Assembly (NCBI GenBank): GCA_022495005.1
Contig: JAGYXB010000369.1
Span: forward strand, 1 to 64,000
DNA from: Rhyacophila brunnea
Taxonomy: Eukaryota; Arthropoda; Insecta; Trichoptera; Rhyacophilidae
DNA length: 64,000 bases
Direction of reading: 5' to 3'
Part shown: piece after piece, positions 46,906-59,948 of the stretch
How positions within the stretch are numbered: the first letter of the stretch is position 1
Layout of the letters: each line of letters begins with the position of its first letter
The notes under the pieces: model-generated
Seen by the model: the letters and a program-made list of their open reading frames with translations, nothing else
The model's database searches: none
Told to the model about the DNA's origin: nothing
Program-made: the position numbers and the translations under genes

Positions 46906-47790
46906 TTGCTATTGTGTAATAAATAAACATGTATAAATCTTACCGAATCTAAACGTTCTGTGTAATTAATTTATGAATCAATGGCAAGGAGTAGATACCT
47001 GTCAGGTATTATGTTGAGTATCTAAAAAATGCAACAAGTGAAGAAAACAGGATTATGAAATCGTGTAAATACATATTAAGTTTAATTTATTTACAATACA
47101 GTGAAACCCATTTTTTTAATTCCTGTTCATTGGTACAAATTAAAGAATATTATAGACGTGCCTACCAATTATATTGCATTTTCTTTGTTTTTGTCGTGTA
47201 ATTTTCCTGCTAATTTTATAATTAATTTGATACAATAATTAATTATGCCCAGCATTCGAATCAAAATAATATGTGTATGTACTTACATTGTTTCAATTTC
47301 GGAATGCCATGAATCGTTGTCGGTACTATGGATATCATGGCAAAAGAAAACAAATACTTGAATCTAACCTTAGCTACTTATTACACCACTATTATAATCC
47401 TAAGACCGGTTTGGTCCTGACGAAATTATCAATTGCAATTTATTGTAATAATTGCGGGAATATTGTTCCACAATACATGACGTGATAATTGTTATCAATT
47501 AGTACTATTCGTATTTTTATAATTAGCTACACAATACACATTCATGCATGTTATTCACTTGAAACAAAGTCGGGTTGTGATTCAGCATATTAGGTATTAT
47601 TATATCTTATTATTATTTTTAAATATTTTTTTTTTTCATTATTTCTACTTCAACACAAGAGTACACGTCCAAAATAATATTTTTTTTGGGATCCTTGACT
47701 TATTAGGTAGGGGTGATTAGTTTTTACTTAGTTTATTGTATTGATTTATTATATAAGTTAGATTGAATAGTATTCGTTGTCAGTGTGTAT
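46906..47790. other. No gene seen
   Basis: AT-rich intergenic sequence. Confidence 0.4.
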
Positions 47791-47862
47791 ACACAGCCTT
47801 TTGGTGAGTATACACAGCACCTGAAGATGCCGAAAGCCAAAACCCGGATCGCAAAAAACGAC
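47791..47862 (+). other. Weak hammerhead-like motif
   Basis: GTATACACAGCACCTGAAGA and, after a short stem-like stretch, AAAACCCGG resemble the CUGANGA ... GAAAC arrangement in Penelope-like and related repeats. Two core positions differ from consensus (CTGAAGA, AAAAC), so activity is unlikely. Confidence 0.25.
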
Positions 47863-49410
47863 TCAAATGGAATACTTAGTACAAAATTTAAAACCATTAG
47901 AAATTAAATTAAAATTTTATCAAGTACCTTCGGTCGATATTATTAATATAGTAATTACCTACTGTCTTAATGTGAAGTATCTAGGTAAAGTTGTCATGAG
48001 TTAATAGCTAGAAAAGTTTATTAATCGATAAACATAATATATCCAAAAGTAATGAGAGAAATAAAAGTTATAGTTAAGTTTACTAACTAACGGCTGTGGA
48101 GACGTGGCGCGTGGTGGAGGGAAAAGCAAGTTAAGTTTACTATTTCAATAATACATGTAAAAGTCGGTATATTTGAATAAATAACTAACCAAGAATAAAT
48201 TAAGCAAGTTTTATGATCAAAATTACGATAAAAAGTTACGTAAATCTTTTCACTACAACATCATGACTCTGAAATTGGAATACATTGCATTATTAAGTAA
48301 ATATTTTTGTTAAAGAGACATCGTTTTCGATGCTAAATAGTTTACCATTCAAATCGAAACAACTCGGTTTGTACCAAAAAAATAGGTTCATGCAATAATA
48401 AAAAATCTATTTTATTAATTTTTAGGATAGATATTTAATAATTGTAATCTTGTATTTGTGTTGAATGGGAACCCATTATAATAAATAAAAACTTAATTAT
48501 CAAAGTCCTCTGTCTGGTGGTGCAAACCAAAATTATTATGTTAGATTAATTTAAGTTAAATTTGTTGTGGAAAGAATAATTGAAACTACAATATTTAGGA
48601 TGTCAGCAGTCAGATACAAAGGCCGTTGTTGGATTTTTATTCTCTTTCGAAAAGTTCTTCTATTAACATGTTCAAAATCTCCGTTCAGCACGTAAGCACT
48701 GCATTAAATATTTTTTTCTCGTGAATACTCAATTTTTTGTCATAATTTGATGTTATGCTACTTTTTTATTTGAAATTTAACGTTACATTGTAGGCATTAA
48801 GTTGTTGTGATATAAATAATTGTACATGGCTGTAATATTTTATTATTATTGTATTTTATATTATAATATTATTTTGTCATAGGAGCACGTGCCGTTTATA
48901 AATAAATACATTAATTATTATTGTTACCACGATGTATGAAAATGTTACTATAGGTACATCAGAATTTGAAAATATTTGGCCATTCCTTGAATGGTGAATA
49001 TTTTTTACTCGGAATACTTTATCCGCTATTCAATTTTCAAATCAGTGTGATAACCCGATAACGTAACCAATAAATTATTTAAAGTTTATATTAACTATTC
49101 ATTTATAATTATTCAATTAAGGTATATTGTGCAGATCAGGATACTTTCACACTTCTTGACATTTTTTTAAAATTAATTGTAGGGGAATGAATAATTTTAA
49201 AATATGCAATAATATTAGCGCAAAGACGGTATGTGACGTCACTAACATATTTAGAAACTGTCATTGAATTAACTTGTAAATTTTCGTTATTTAGATTGAC
49301 CATAATTTTATATTCTATGCATACTCCTCTAGGTTGGTCTTCTCGTATCGAACGGATTTAATATCCTAGCTCGTTATTTGGTTCAATGGTTTAGTTTCTA
49401 TAGTCCCCGT
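47863..49410. other. No gene seen
   Basis: AT-rich intergenic sequence, about 1.5 kb. Confidence 0.4.
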
Positions 49411-49622
49411 CAGCCCGTAACATAATTGGTTAAAGCATATTGGCGCGATACCGGTGGATATACGGGTTTAAATTCCGTTGGGCATCGTTTTTTTTTCAAA
49501 TGTGAATTTTTCTAGTTGGTATAATATATCTGAGGTCTTTCCAAAAGTTATGTAGATACGTTCAATATATAGAATGTTACATTCTCAAATCTTGTGAATT
49601 ATTCGTTGAATGAAAGAAATGG
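49411..49622 (+). mobile_element. tRNA-derived SINE, family B
   Basis: Head CCCGTAACATAATTGGTTAA, GCATATTGGCGCGATACCGG and B-box-like GGGTTTAAATTCCG; tail ACATTCTCAAATCTTGTGAA, TTCGTTGAATGAAAGAAA. Flanking duplications not clear. Confidence 0.8.
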
Positions 49623-50554
49623 AGCACCTATTACCATTTATTTCAATATGCAACAATCATCATGTTATACAAACAGCAGTAGGTATGTACCTAAAGATAG
49701 TCTTGACAATGGTGTTACAACCAAAATAGCTATCGACAAAACCTTTTTTAAATAACCTGTAAAATTTAATATATTTATATTTTCATTTCTTGTAAAATGG
49801 AATTCTACCAAGTAAATGCTAACCCAATTAATGTACCTACCTATAGCATTGGGACCAAATGGCGAGTTGCTTATGAACCATTTTTGATCGAATGGTCATT
49901 TTGTGCGCACATAGGTACGATTTTTTAAAAGAGAAAACTTTATTTACTTGTTAGAAGCTTGTGAGTATTGAATTTAAATAGATGTTTTTAAATTATGTGT
50001 AACAATTGTTTGAATATTGTTAATAATGGAGTGATCCGCGATGTCGGTTAGCAGTTAAGGAATTAATTGATACCTACCTTAATTTAATATACTAAAACCG
50101 ATAGCCAACATCGCAATTCGATAACCATATTTTCATGTACTTAAGAGCGTAGATAAGTGAAACGGCAAATAATTTTCAACTGTATGTAGAACAAAATTAC
50201 GGCCGCGTTGTCATTCGGAAAACGATAGTCGAGGCGTCTGCACGTCGATTCGTTTTGTCATGGCGTCGGATGAAAATATTCTTAAATCGTGTAAAGATGA
50301 CTAAAAAACTTTACGTTTGTATTTAAAAAAGAAAACATGTCAATGAATATACTATTATTATTACGAATATAATAATAAACATAACATAGAAAGGACGCAT
50401 GTTGAACTTTTATGACAAATTATATTTCGTTCGGCTTCCGTCATTTGCACCCGCGACCCGCATTCCGCGCATCGCCTAGTCACAATCTTTTTAGACCATG
50501 CCTCAGCTGAGATATAGCCTTAACAACTACTAGTTAAAATCATTGTGGTTCAAG
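49623..50554. other. No gene seen
   Basis: AT-rich sequence between two family B SINEs. Confidence 0.4.
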
Positions 50555-50770
50555 ATGCCCGTAGCTTAATTGGTAAAGCATATTGGCGCGAATCCAGCAG
50601 ATCCAGGTTCAAGTCCTGTCGGTTGTCGTATTTTTTTCTACACAATGATTTTTCTAGTGTGTATATGCAAGAGATGTTTTCAAATTATGTATATTAGGTA
50701 TACTGTTGTTATTATACTGAATGTTACATTCTCAAATCCTGCATCTTATTCGTTGAATAAAAGAAATAGT
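50555..50770 (+). mobile_element. tRNA-derived SINE, family B, best copy
   Basis: The head begins TGCCCGTAGCTTAATTGGTA and AAAGCATATTGGCGCG, with a B box (AGGTTCAAGTCC); the tail is ACATTCTCAAATCCTGCATC then TTCGTTGAATAAAAGAAA. The least degraded head of this family in the window. Confidence 0.85.
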
Positions 50771-51218
50771 TATTTAATGTTTTATAATAATTATATTACG
50801 GTAGGTGGTAAAAACGACTACCTTCTTTAAGATCATTCAGAATTCTTCCAGCAGATGCTTACTTATATTTTTTTTTCTATTATAACCATATGATTTTGTG
50901 GAATTCATATCTGCATTCGTATGTTTTCCTAGTTTATTCCAGTGCTTATGTAACTATTTTATATAGTAATGTAGTTGAACTTGGTGGAAAATTATAGTAG
51001 ATGCCTGAAATAAATAACTTTTAGTAAGTACTTACCTATTATTAACAGACTAGGCCAATCCATTGCTGAAGGAAAGCCTTCTCTAGCTCATTTCTCTGTC
51101 CTAATTCTCCGCTACCACGTACATTCGTAGGTTAGGTAGGTCTAACACAGTTGTAGGGCATTCCTGTGGTCCACTGTATGACTGCACTTGTCCAGGCTAT
51201 TCTCCTTACGTTAGGTCA
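50771..51218. other. No gene seen
   Basis: AT-rich intergenic sequence. Confidence 0.4.
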
Positions 51219-51830
51219 GTGGTCTCCAAACTCAATAAGGATGTGAGCTACTTTCATACATTGAAATCGTCTGGTGAGCTACTTGTATAAGTATTATATA
51301 CCTATGTATATAATAATACATATTATATAATATGCATATATTCCTTCTGTATATTTTTTTATTCTCGTCCTTTATTAATTGTACCATACTTAATATTAGT
51401 ATATTACTTAAAATAAATTTGGACATCGGAGTTCCAATTAAACATAAAATACGTAGGTACTTTATTATTTACTTATACTTTAAAAAAAAATTGAAAAATA
51501 TCTTGAAATAAGTCTGAGTAAAAGTTAAAATAATACGTGATAAGAATGCCATTCACTTTCCTCCATATTTTTTTCAATTCTCGGTGAGTAGGTAGGTACT
51601 TTGTCACTCCCATCCGAATGCAATTATTATCAAGATGTACATCTGTGAGTATGTTTTTTATTTAATTTTAATCACCTTCATATTGGAAAACGTTGATTCA
51701 CATGTAGGTAGAACAAAACAATGTCTTTATTTTGAGCACAATTCGAACTAAAATTGTGTAAATTTCTGTTGGCACGAAAGGCCTTAAGCGACAAATCACA
51801 TTGAAATAAAATTCTATCAAGAGACAAAGT
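51219..51830 (-). pseudogene. hAT transposase relic with one end
   Basis: CAGTGGTCTCCAAACTC at about 51219 is a typical hAT end. On the minus strand 300-500 bp inside, scattered pieces of a hAT C terminus remain across frames and stops (ILTDVHLDNNCIRMGVTKYL, then LPTHRELKK). The catalytic core is not visible. Confidence 0.55.
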
Positions 51831-52435
51831 GTATGGAGCAGTTGCCATCGTATTACATCGCTGATTCGGCTGACTGCTTCTCTATTTTACTGACTGACAG
51901 TATTTTAACTATTTTTGGGTCCACGTATTATGAACACCCAATTACTATTATATTTAAATTAACAGTAAAATTGGCAAATAAAAAAAATGCTGCATGTAGA
52001 AATTGTCGATTTTAATCTGCGATAAAAAAATGATCTCAAAAATATGGAGATCCCGACCATCGATTCGGAACGGAAACTTCTGGCAAAAAAAAAATAGCCA
52101 AAAGCGCTAAAAATGGGCTCACAGTGTTGATTCTAAATGGAATTTTTGGATGTAAAAATAATAATTATGAGTAAGCTATAATTTTGAAATTCCAATTTCT
52201 CGTAAGTCTAGTTTCAAATTTGAGAATCTCTAGCATATTTTTCTGCAATCTAGCTTGTTTACTCTATCTGTACATCTATTCTATTCATAAGACTGTTATC
52301 GGCCGCTATCGGCGCCTATTGAGGATAGTTTTTAGGGTAGAGGTAGAGGATTTTCTGATATTTTCTCTCTGTGGATCGTCGTTGAACGATGATGAAGATT
52401 CTACGGGATAAATATTATCACGGCCAAGGTATTAT
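51831..52435. other. No gene supported
   Basis: AT-rich; frames at 51833 and 52184 are short and unrecognised. Confidence 0.35.
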
Positions 52436-52439
52436 TACT

Positions 52440-52625
52440 TTGACACAGTTTCGTTTTTACGCCAAATGGATGTTAGTCACTTTACTTAACCCTATTAGGT
52501 CCATACTCTGACTCCAAACACACAGTGCTTACACTGTATATTGTGTAAACAATATGTAGATTTGCCAGATCCAGTTTTCGAACCAACAACCCACCCCATT
52601 ATAAGTCGACGCGTTAGCCCCTCGC
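52440..52625 (-). mobile_element. tRNA-derived SINE, family C
   Basis: The reverse complement shares the family C body (TATGGACCTAATAGGGTTAA) and a B-box relic (GGTTCGAAAACTGG). The A-box region is degraded. Confidence 0.65.
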
Positions 52626-54325
52626 CCATTGTGGGCGTTAAGTCTAATTTCAAAAAAGTCATTTTAGTAAAAAAAAAATCATAAAGCGAATTATTTAAAA
52701 GTTAATATTATGGTAATGGTTAAGTAAAGGTAAAGTTATGGTAAATTACTGTGAAAATAAACGTCTTTTTTAGAAAACATGAAAGTATCAAAAAATAAAA
52801 TAATAATCTACGTATCATGATATTTGGATCATTGTAGTATAAAATATTTTATTTTACAAAATTTTCCCACCATATTTTATAAAGAAGATTATTATCTCTA
52901 CTTAGTCTACGTACTAGGTAGGTACATTTTCCTGAAAATACGTTGTTGAAAATTAAAATGATTTTCCCCATCGCATCATGTTATTTGTATGTGTGAATCA
53001 TCAAAATTGTGCGCATTGCTAATTTGGCATTAATTCTTCGAGTGAAGTGAAGTGAAGTGCTACACTAGTGCTACGGCGTAGACGTAGCCGTAGACGACGT
53101 ATGCAACGGTATACACTGCGCCAAATACATTACAAGAATATTTATGCATCATTGATAGATAATATTGCAAACGTGAATAGGTGTTCAAGTTTATTGAATG
53201 AATATATGATTTATTACCCACTTACTGCGATATTTAAATAAAAATAATCACCCTTTCTCTGTCGTTTCAAAATGGCTGAGAATATTGTGACAACCCTGAA
53301 ATAACTAAAAATTTCTACTCCTCACGGTATCTGCTTCTTTCAGGGCAGAGTGAAGGCTAGCCTGGCTTGATTAGTTTATTGTGCCGAAGCTCTTCTTCTG
53401 ATTTGCCTTCCTTGGGGATTACCTAAATCCTACCCAAAGACTAGACAAATCGTGCTAATTAAAATGTCCAGAAACACACTCTGTTGCAAGCCCTTCCTTT
53501 ATGCGGAGTCGCTGAATGATTGACTCTGTATTCTATCCAAGAAATGCGTAGTATTAGGCGCCAATGAAGCCGTCGGTTGTCGACTCGACACCGTACAAGA
53601 AAATGGAGAACACTCATTAGGTACGTCTGGTACCTGCCTACTACGGATTGAACTGATTGGCTGTGTCTCATTTATTTGAGTTTACAGAAAATTAAATACT
53701 ATAGTTACACGTAAATATGGTGAATAAAATAAACATTCTCTACATACCAGTAGACAGAATAAACTAAAATATATTATGAAGATTAAGATTAAAATTGTCT
53801 ATCGATTAAATCAACTGAAAATTATTTTGAATTGCGGTTTTATTGCTATTGTATCGTTCTGCTGTTTAATTTGTTAAAAACCACAAGCACTTAAAAAAAT
53901 AATTAAGTCGTCAACAAAAGTCAATAACAGCATCCACCCCAAAACTGTAGTGTAGTAAGGGGCGGTCACCCCGGGCGTATTCCGGCGTAGAGGGATGCAG
54001 ACATGGAGTTTTGTTGAACGTGTTTTAAACTGAAAACTGACAGACGTCAAAAACAAAACATATATTCAGTATCACTTATCAACAAAACTTTTTCATAAAA
54101 ATATTAGTAATTATGTGCACATTTTGCATTCCAATATTAATAGAATGATGGAAATTATTTATTTCTACAAATCCGTGATCGGAAAACTTTTGACAGAAGA
54201 TCAAATTATGTTTGGCACAACGATCTATATTTTTTCATGAGCCATAGATATTTATTATTTACATAAGAAGTGACAGCTTGGAAGAACTGGCTATAAATTA
54301 GCAGTGTAAACAGTGAAGTATGAAA
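52626..54325. other. No gene supported; small repeats at 53039-53110
   Basis: Mostly AT-rich. Near 53039 there is GTGAAGTGAAGTGAAGTG followed by CGGCGTAGACGTAGCCGTAG, a short GTAGACG/CGTAGCC repeat with dyad character. Frames at 53459 and 53874 (minus) have no recognised motif. Confidence 0.4.
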
Positions 54326-54338
54326 AACACCCGCATAT

Positions 54339-54538
54339 TTTTTTTTTTTTTTTTAGAATTATTAATAACCATGTCCTTGCTTTTTCGTACAAGGTGGTTG
54401 TTAGTAATTTTGAACAATCACAAACACACAGGCTTTGAGAAAAATACATAAATGTTTTTTTTGTCATGACCGGGAATCGAACCCAGGAACTCTTGGGTGG
54501 AAGGCGAGCGCCTTACCAACTGCACCACGAGATCCACC
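54339..54538 (-). mobile_element. tRNA-derived SINE, family A, minus strand, complete
   Basis: Exact 13-bp duplication AACACCCGCATAT at 54326-54338 and 54539-54551. Read on the minus strand: A-box region, B box (GGGTTCGATTCCCGG), family A body and A-rich end. Confidence 0.92.
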
Positions 54539-54551
54539 AACACCCGCATAT

Positions 54552-55263
54552 TATAATAATATATCGTGCCTGCATTCTGTATAATGTAGATCATTTATAT
54601 TTTTTAACATACCTATACCTAATTGCATTTTTCTTACTCCAGATTTTTATATTCAGTACCAAGAAATATAAATTTGAATCTCTGTAACTCCTTTGGTTAA
54701 GTACAATAATTTCATTTCAATACTATCCATACTCCATGTCAATATCAAATAGAGAAAAAATATATTTTGACATTAGCACTTATTTATAAATTCGTTACAG
54801 AAGTGATTCCCCTAGGCTTAAAACAGCTGTTTTCAAATAATAATTATCAGAGGCATTTTTTCGAGAAGGTTTGGAAATTTGGTAGATATATTCAATATTT
54901 ATGAAGGACTCAACATGAAGGACACACCAGTGGTGAAGAGTGGAGGCAGGCTGAGATCCGACTCAAATATAAGACATTTCGGGAGTGCATAAATCGAAGT
55001 TCAAGTATCGAAGTTCAAGTATCGAAGTGTGAGAAATTAGTGTATCCAAAAGATAGAAGAGTAAATACGTATTATTATAGAGATTATGATTATATTACGT
55101 AAACGTAAACAATAATTATTATCGTTTGTCTATCCGCGCAGAATTTCAAAAATGTACCTATACTGAAACAGAGACTATAATGACTATTAAATACAGTTTC
55201 ATAAATCATAACTACTATAATGTAGTAGTAGGTACAGAAGTAGGTACATAATAATGATGTATA
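54552..55263. other. No gene seen
   Basis: AT-rich. AATCGAAGTTCAAGT is tandemly repeated near 54990-55025. Confidence 0.4.
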
Positions 55264-55271
55264 TTGTATAG

Positions 55272-55689
55272 CAGAGCTGGCGAACCTTTCTGCGTACGCG
55301 TGCCAAAATATCCAAATATTATTCTTCGACTGTCTGACGTGCTAAGCAATTTTTCTTGGGTTGAAAGTTTGAAAAGTACAATTATTGAGTACCGTGTTTT
55401 TATTTGAAGGCATATCCTTGTTTTCAAAATTTTGAAAGAAATCGTCGGAGCATTTTAACCACACTTATTTAATATATGGGGACAATATCACTGAACAGTT
55501 TTCCATTCGAAAAATTAAAAAAAAATGCATTGGTACCCATGTCGTTATTATTTTTTAATATTATAATATAATATGTAGGTATATATTTATTTGTAAAACT
55601 TTTTTATTTGGTATTTTTTTCGTTTTTCAAAATAAAACATTAGCGTGCCATGAAAAATTATTTCGCATATCATAGGTTCGCAATCACTG
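55272..55689. mobile_element. hAT-type MITE family 3
   Basis: Ends CAGAGCTGGCGAACC and GGTTCGCAATCACTG, with an exact 8-bp duplication TTGTATAG (55264-55271, 55690-55697). At 418 bp it has no coding capacity. Internal GCGTGCCA words recur in inverted orientation near both ends. Confidence 0.93.
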
Positions 55690-55697
55690 TTGTATAG

Positions 55698-56096
55698 GGT
55701 TTCTTCTAACCTATTCAACTCATTTTTCAAATATAAAAATAAATATGATCGGATACTATAATAAAGGTGATTTATGCTATGCAGCGTCCTGGGCGTATTA
55801 GCAACCCATTAACTAACCCGAGTTTATACCAAATCCTATACCAAAGCAGTTAGTCCATGACCGTCAAGAGACTACTTGCCTCCTGTCACAGGTTGTTATA
55901 TATTTTGCTTTATACATACATTGTTTACAGAAAAATAAGTTTTGACAATTGGAGTTAGCAGCTATGGTATTAGCCATTGGTGAAAATTAATCGGAATAGC
56001 TTTTTGGGTGGGTCACACGAATATCAAAAATGTCCGGGTACTTTCTGACAAATTTTAACAATTTTTCGTCTTCCATTTTTCCTGACTGCCAAATAC
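55698..56096. other. No gene seen
   Basis: AT-rich intergenic sequence. Confidence 0.4.
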
Positions 56097-56104
56097 CAAC
56101 TGAT

Positions 56105-56863
56105 CAGTGAAGTCCCTAGACAAAATGCCGCCCTTAGGCAGCGCCAAAATGCAGCCCCATTTGTTTATACACTATCTTTATCATCCTTTCGTGACTCCAA
56201 TAATATCTAAGAAATGTGTTGCATAGATACATTACTAACAAAATATATACCACTAAAACATACAAAATTACGTTTATAAATATTTTTTCCCAAATGTGGG
56301 GATTTTTGACGTTGGTAATACTAATACAGTGGCTTTCTTCTGCACAAAACATGGAAACATTTGTAATGATATTTTTAGCCTAAGATCGCAAAGGTTTAGG
56401 CATTATTATATCGATAATCGATATAATGACAGCGCGATTCTTTGATACAGACTAAAATCGTGGACCAGGAACGGTAGGTGGGACGCTCTCTAAGAAGGGG
56501 TGCATCTTTAGTTTCGACGGCCAACGCACCTTCCGTGTGCACTGGTTAATAAGTCAGACTGTAATTATTAGCAAATCTGCACGTGTCGTTTATGGTCACC
56601 AAGGAGTCGTCGAAAGGCAACGGAAGTAAACTAGATATCTCGAACCCGACAAAAAATGACAGTGTTGTTTAACCTTTTATATAAATAATACATTTTTTTT
56701 CCAATCAGTGAGCTGAACTTTTTAATGGAAAAATATTTTCGTTATTAATAAGTTTATCTAGCTATTTCTATATATACCAAATGATTTTACTCGATTTGCC
56801 GCCCTTTTAGTAACTGCCGCCCCAAGCAACGCTCAATCTGCCTACCCCCGCGGGGCGTCACTG
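56105..56863. mobile_element. hAT-type MITE family 1, copy 3
   Basis: Starts CAGTGAAGTCCC and ends GGGGCGTCACTG, with an exact 8-bp duplication CAACTGAT (56097-56104, 56864-56871). It shares internal blocks with copies 1 and 2 (AACGGAAGTAAACTAGA, GAACCCGACAAAAAAT) and is 759 bp long. Confidence 0.93.
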
Positions 56864-56871
56864 CAACTGAT

Positions 56872-57873
56872 CACGTGGTACTCGTAACAGAAAGAAAATA
56901 GAAGAGACTAAAAAGAGAAATAGAGAGATTATATTGGATCAATCCGTCTTCAGAAACGTTTTTTTACGCACCCACCTATGGACACTTCATTATAGTGCTC
57001 GATGTTATAATAAAATTTTGGTTACAATGCTCATTTGGGAATGGCAGTAGTTACACATTTTGAAAATCTTCATTACCAATACTCAGCTGCATTATTATAC
57101 ACGTTGCATTATTAGAAAAACCCAATATAGCTACCGAGCTTAGTATGTATGTATTATTTAAGATATGTGTAAGGCCAAAATATTTAAACGAATTACTGTT
57201 GGGTTCTAGGTAGTAGGCGTTTGATCGATAATAAGTAGTTATCCAGTGCTTGTAATCGTTCTTGGGATATTTTTTTGTATGAAACTTTACAAGGAATTTT
57301 ATTATTTTCTGAAATTTTAGTTTTCCATCTCAGCGATATCGAAAAAAACACACTTTCATGTTCAAAAATTCTAATTTATTTAGCCCCATCGTATGACATT
57401 GAAATTCTAAAAAATTAAATCCACCTCAAATTTTCGAAAATCTATATTGTCTGCAGAAGTTTGACTGGTAACCAAATAATGACTGCGTAGTACTGGTCGC
57501 AGAAAGGAAAGATATACAACACAATAGAGAAAACACGAAAGAGAAAGAGTTCATGGACATTTTGGTACCACCGTCGTTGCATGGATCACCTTTATTCGGA
57601 ACAAAGCAACGAAGCCATTCAAGACAATTGCATTTTTCAATATTGCATACCGATGCAGTATGTATGGTAAAACATGCATATTAAATTGTCTGTAACCACA
57701 CACGGATACACACGCACATATATATACCAATATACCTGTCTGCATACAATGAATGTATGCTAGTATTCAAGAAACGAGAACGCTGTGGATGTCAGAGCGA
57801 TTTTTACAGACTAATCCAGACGCAATAAGCCGAGTTACGAGTATTGTGTTGTACATGAATCGCGAATTTGAAT
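56872..57873. other. No gene seen
   Basis: AT-rich intergenic sequence. The minus-strand frame at 57551 is not recognised. Confidence 0.4.
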
Positions 57874-58772
57874 TAGTGTTACCAACCGTACCATAATAAT
57901 TACTATATTATTTGGACTATAAAATTGGTCCGCGTCAAGTCCGCGTACTATTTACGATATTAAAAAGCTAGCCTACGCCCAAACTACTATAATTTTGATT
58001 ATCTTATAGATTTAATTTCAATATTAAAATAATTACAAGATAAAAAGAACTTTTTATATACAACGTTTTTAAATTTTCTGTTGAATCATATAAACTTGAC
58101 TTGCTAGCTTAAACGATCAAAAAAATTTGTACTTGATAGAAATAATACTGAAATGTCATTTTGATTTCTATACTAACGCACGTATATATTAATAATTTAG
58201 TTGCTAGGACCCCAGACCCCTAGCAACCAATAATGGTGCGAAATAACTTTTCATACAAAACAGAATTAACTGAAAATGAATTTAATTCTACTTAAAGATG
58301 ACTAAAAGTATTAAAAAATGCATTGGCATCGTGTTCTGATATATTCTAAAAGTTTCAAATGTCTAGCTAGTCAGGAAGTTACTTAAAAATCGATTGGAAG
58401 ATTTGTACCGGGCAAAAAACCACCGGACAAATAATAATTCCGTACTATAAATTGGTGCAAAGTACTATAATTTCATAATAGAAAAAAAATTGGCGAGTCG
58501 GTAATAAAAGTTGTTCGAAGAGATAAAAAAGCCTTTGACTATGATTTAAAATAGAATTTATTAAATTCGCTGGTCAGCATTTTTGATCGGAAGAGCTACA
58601 AATAAAAAGGGCGTCGAAATTTCTCAAATTTTCTGTTAATTTTTTGTGAGACACAAAAAACCTATAAATTTTCAACAGATGACAACTCGTAGGTTCTACT
58701 ATAATTTTCTCTGAAATACTATAATTTGTTAGACCGTGTACTATAATTCGGTGACCAAAGATGGCGACACTG
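57874..58772. mobile_element. hAT-type MITE family 2, long form
   Basis: Starts TAGTGTTACCAACCGTACC and ends GATGGCGACACTG, like the 207-bp element at 14210. Repeated ACTATAAT words lie near both ends. No 8-bp duplication is evident. It encloses the repeat shared with 13353, possibly as a nested insertion. Confidence 0.65.
58028..58434 (+). repeat. Dispersed repeat shared with 13353-13734
   Basis: Near-identical to 13353-13734 with a few small insertions; the GTTGCTAGG...CCTAGCAAC hairpin is conserved. Confidence 0.85.
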
Positions 58773-59139
58773 GTTAAGTTTAGTACATACATAATTTAGT
58801 GTTCTTTTGTTTCATAGGGTTAAAAAAGAACGTTAATCGAGAAGCATAATAATAAACATGTTCCTTATTATTAAACAAAAAATGTAATCAGAAATCAGTT
58901 AATCACGTTAAGGTACCTGTCGGCAGGGCACTGTTTTCTATTATATAGTGGTATATTATGTAACCGCATTTTAGATTGTATACCAATGTAACTTCCTTGT
59001 TTTAAATAATAATAAAAATGTGACCACGTGCTAGCTTACGCACCTAAGTTACTAAATACATCAAACCCCTCTTTCTCTAAGAAATCTCGGTCGATCGTAT
59101 GTTGCTTTTACAATGGACATCTATCTTTTAGTCGGCTCT

Positions 59140-59330
59140 TCAACTCGCTTCGTCTGCAACGTGTCGAAAACGTCGATGTGACGTCATTGTCATTTACAAA
59201 ACGCACGCTGCCAAATGAAGCTCCGCACATAGGTGGAATGCTACTTTTTAATTTGAAAAAAACATCTAGTGCTGCTAGCATGAAATCGTATGAATCTCGG
59301 GCTGCGAGTTGAAGCCGCCAGAATGTATAC
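59140..59330. repeat. Diverged relative of the 33911 inverted-repeat element
   Basis: CGTCGATGTGACGTCATTGT and, further on, CCAAATGAAGCTCCGCA parallel CGTCGATGTGACGTCATCGT and TCAAATGGACCTTCGCA at 33967-34020. Ends not identified. Confidence 0.45.
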
Positions 59331-59475
59331 GGACACCTATAAATTGTTCATTCCTGTACCGGCTTGCCGATCACCGCATCCCATGTGCGTTGACCGAGCT
59401 TAAAGAGTCTTTCTAATTAAAGTGCCCGTGGAAGACAGCAGCATGGTGAGCTAACAACAATAAATGTTTCTAATT

Positions 59476-59676
59476 GGCGGCTCTCGTGGTGAAGTTGGTA
59501 AGGCGCTCGCCTTCCACCCCACCCGAGAGTTCCTGGGTTCGATTCCCGGTCGTCACAAAAACATTTATGTGTTTTTCTCAAAGCCTGGGTGTTTGTGATT
59601 GTTCAAAATTACTAACAACAACCACCTTGTACGAAAAAGCAAGGACATGGTTATTAATAATTCTAAAAAAAAAAAA
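59476..59676 (+). mobile_element. tRNA-derived SINE, family A, complete
   Basis: Exact 13-bp duplication AATGTTTCTAATT at 59463-59475 and 59677-59689. B box (GGGTTCGATTCCCGG), body TCTCAAAGCCTGGGTG, poly(A) end. Highly similar to the copies at 6511 and 54339. Confidence 0.93.
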
Positions 59677-59948
59677 AATGTTTCTAATTATTAAATATAT
59701 ACTTAGTCGCAAAAATAAAGCTAAAGTAAAAAGAATACGGGCAAAAAAAACTATAAACATATATTTTAACGTGCGCAATAAGACGCCGTAACAAAATCAG
59801 ACTCTGTGGTGACCAGGCCAGACGGCCTGATGGGTTAAACAGCTTAAACAGCTAGTTGAAACTTCCCTTCCGGAGCACATTCTCGGACATTCCCAGAGGA
59901 TGTAGTTTTCATCCAGTAGTAATTAGCATTGGTAATTAGTAGTAATGT

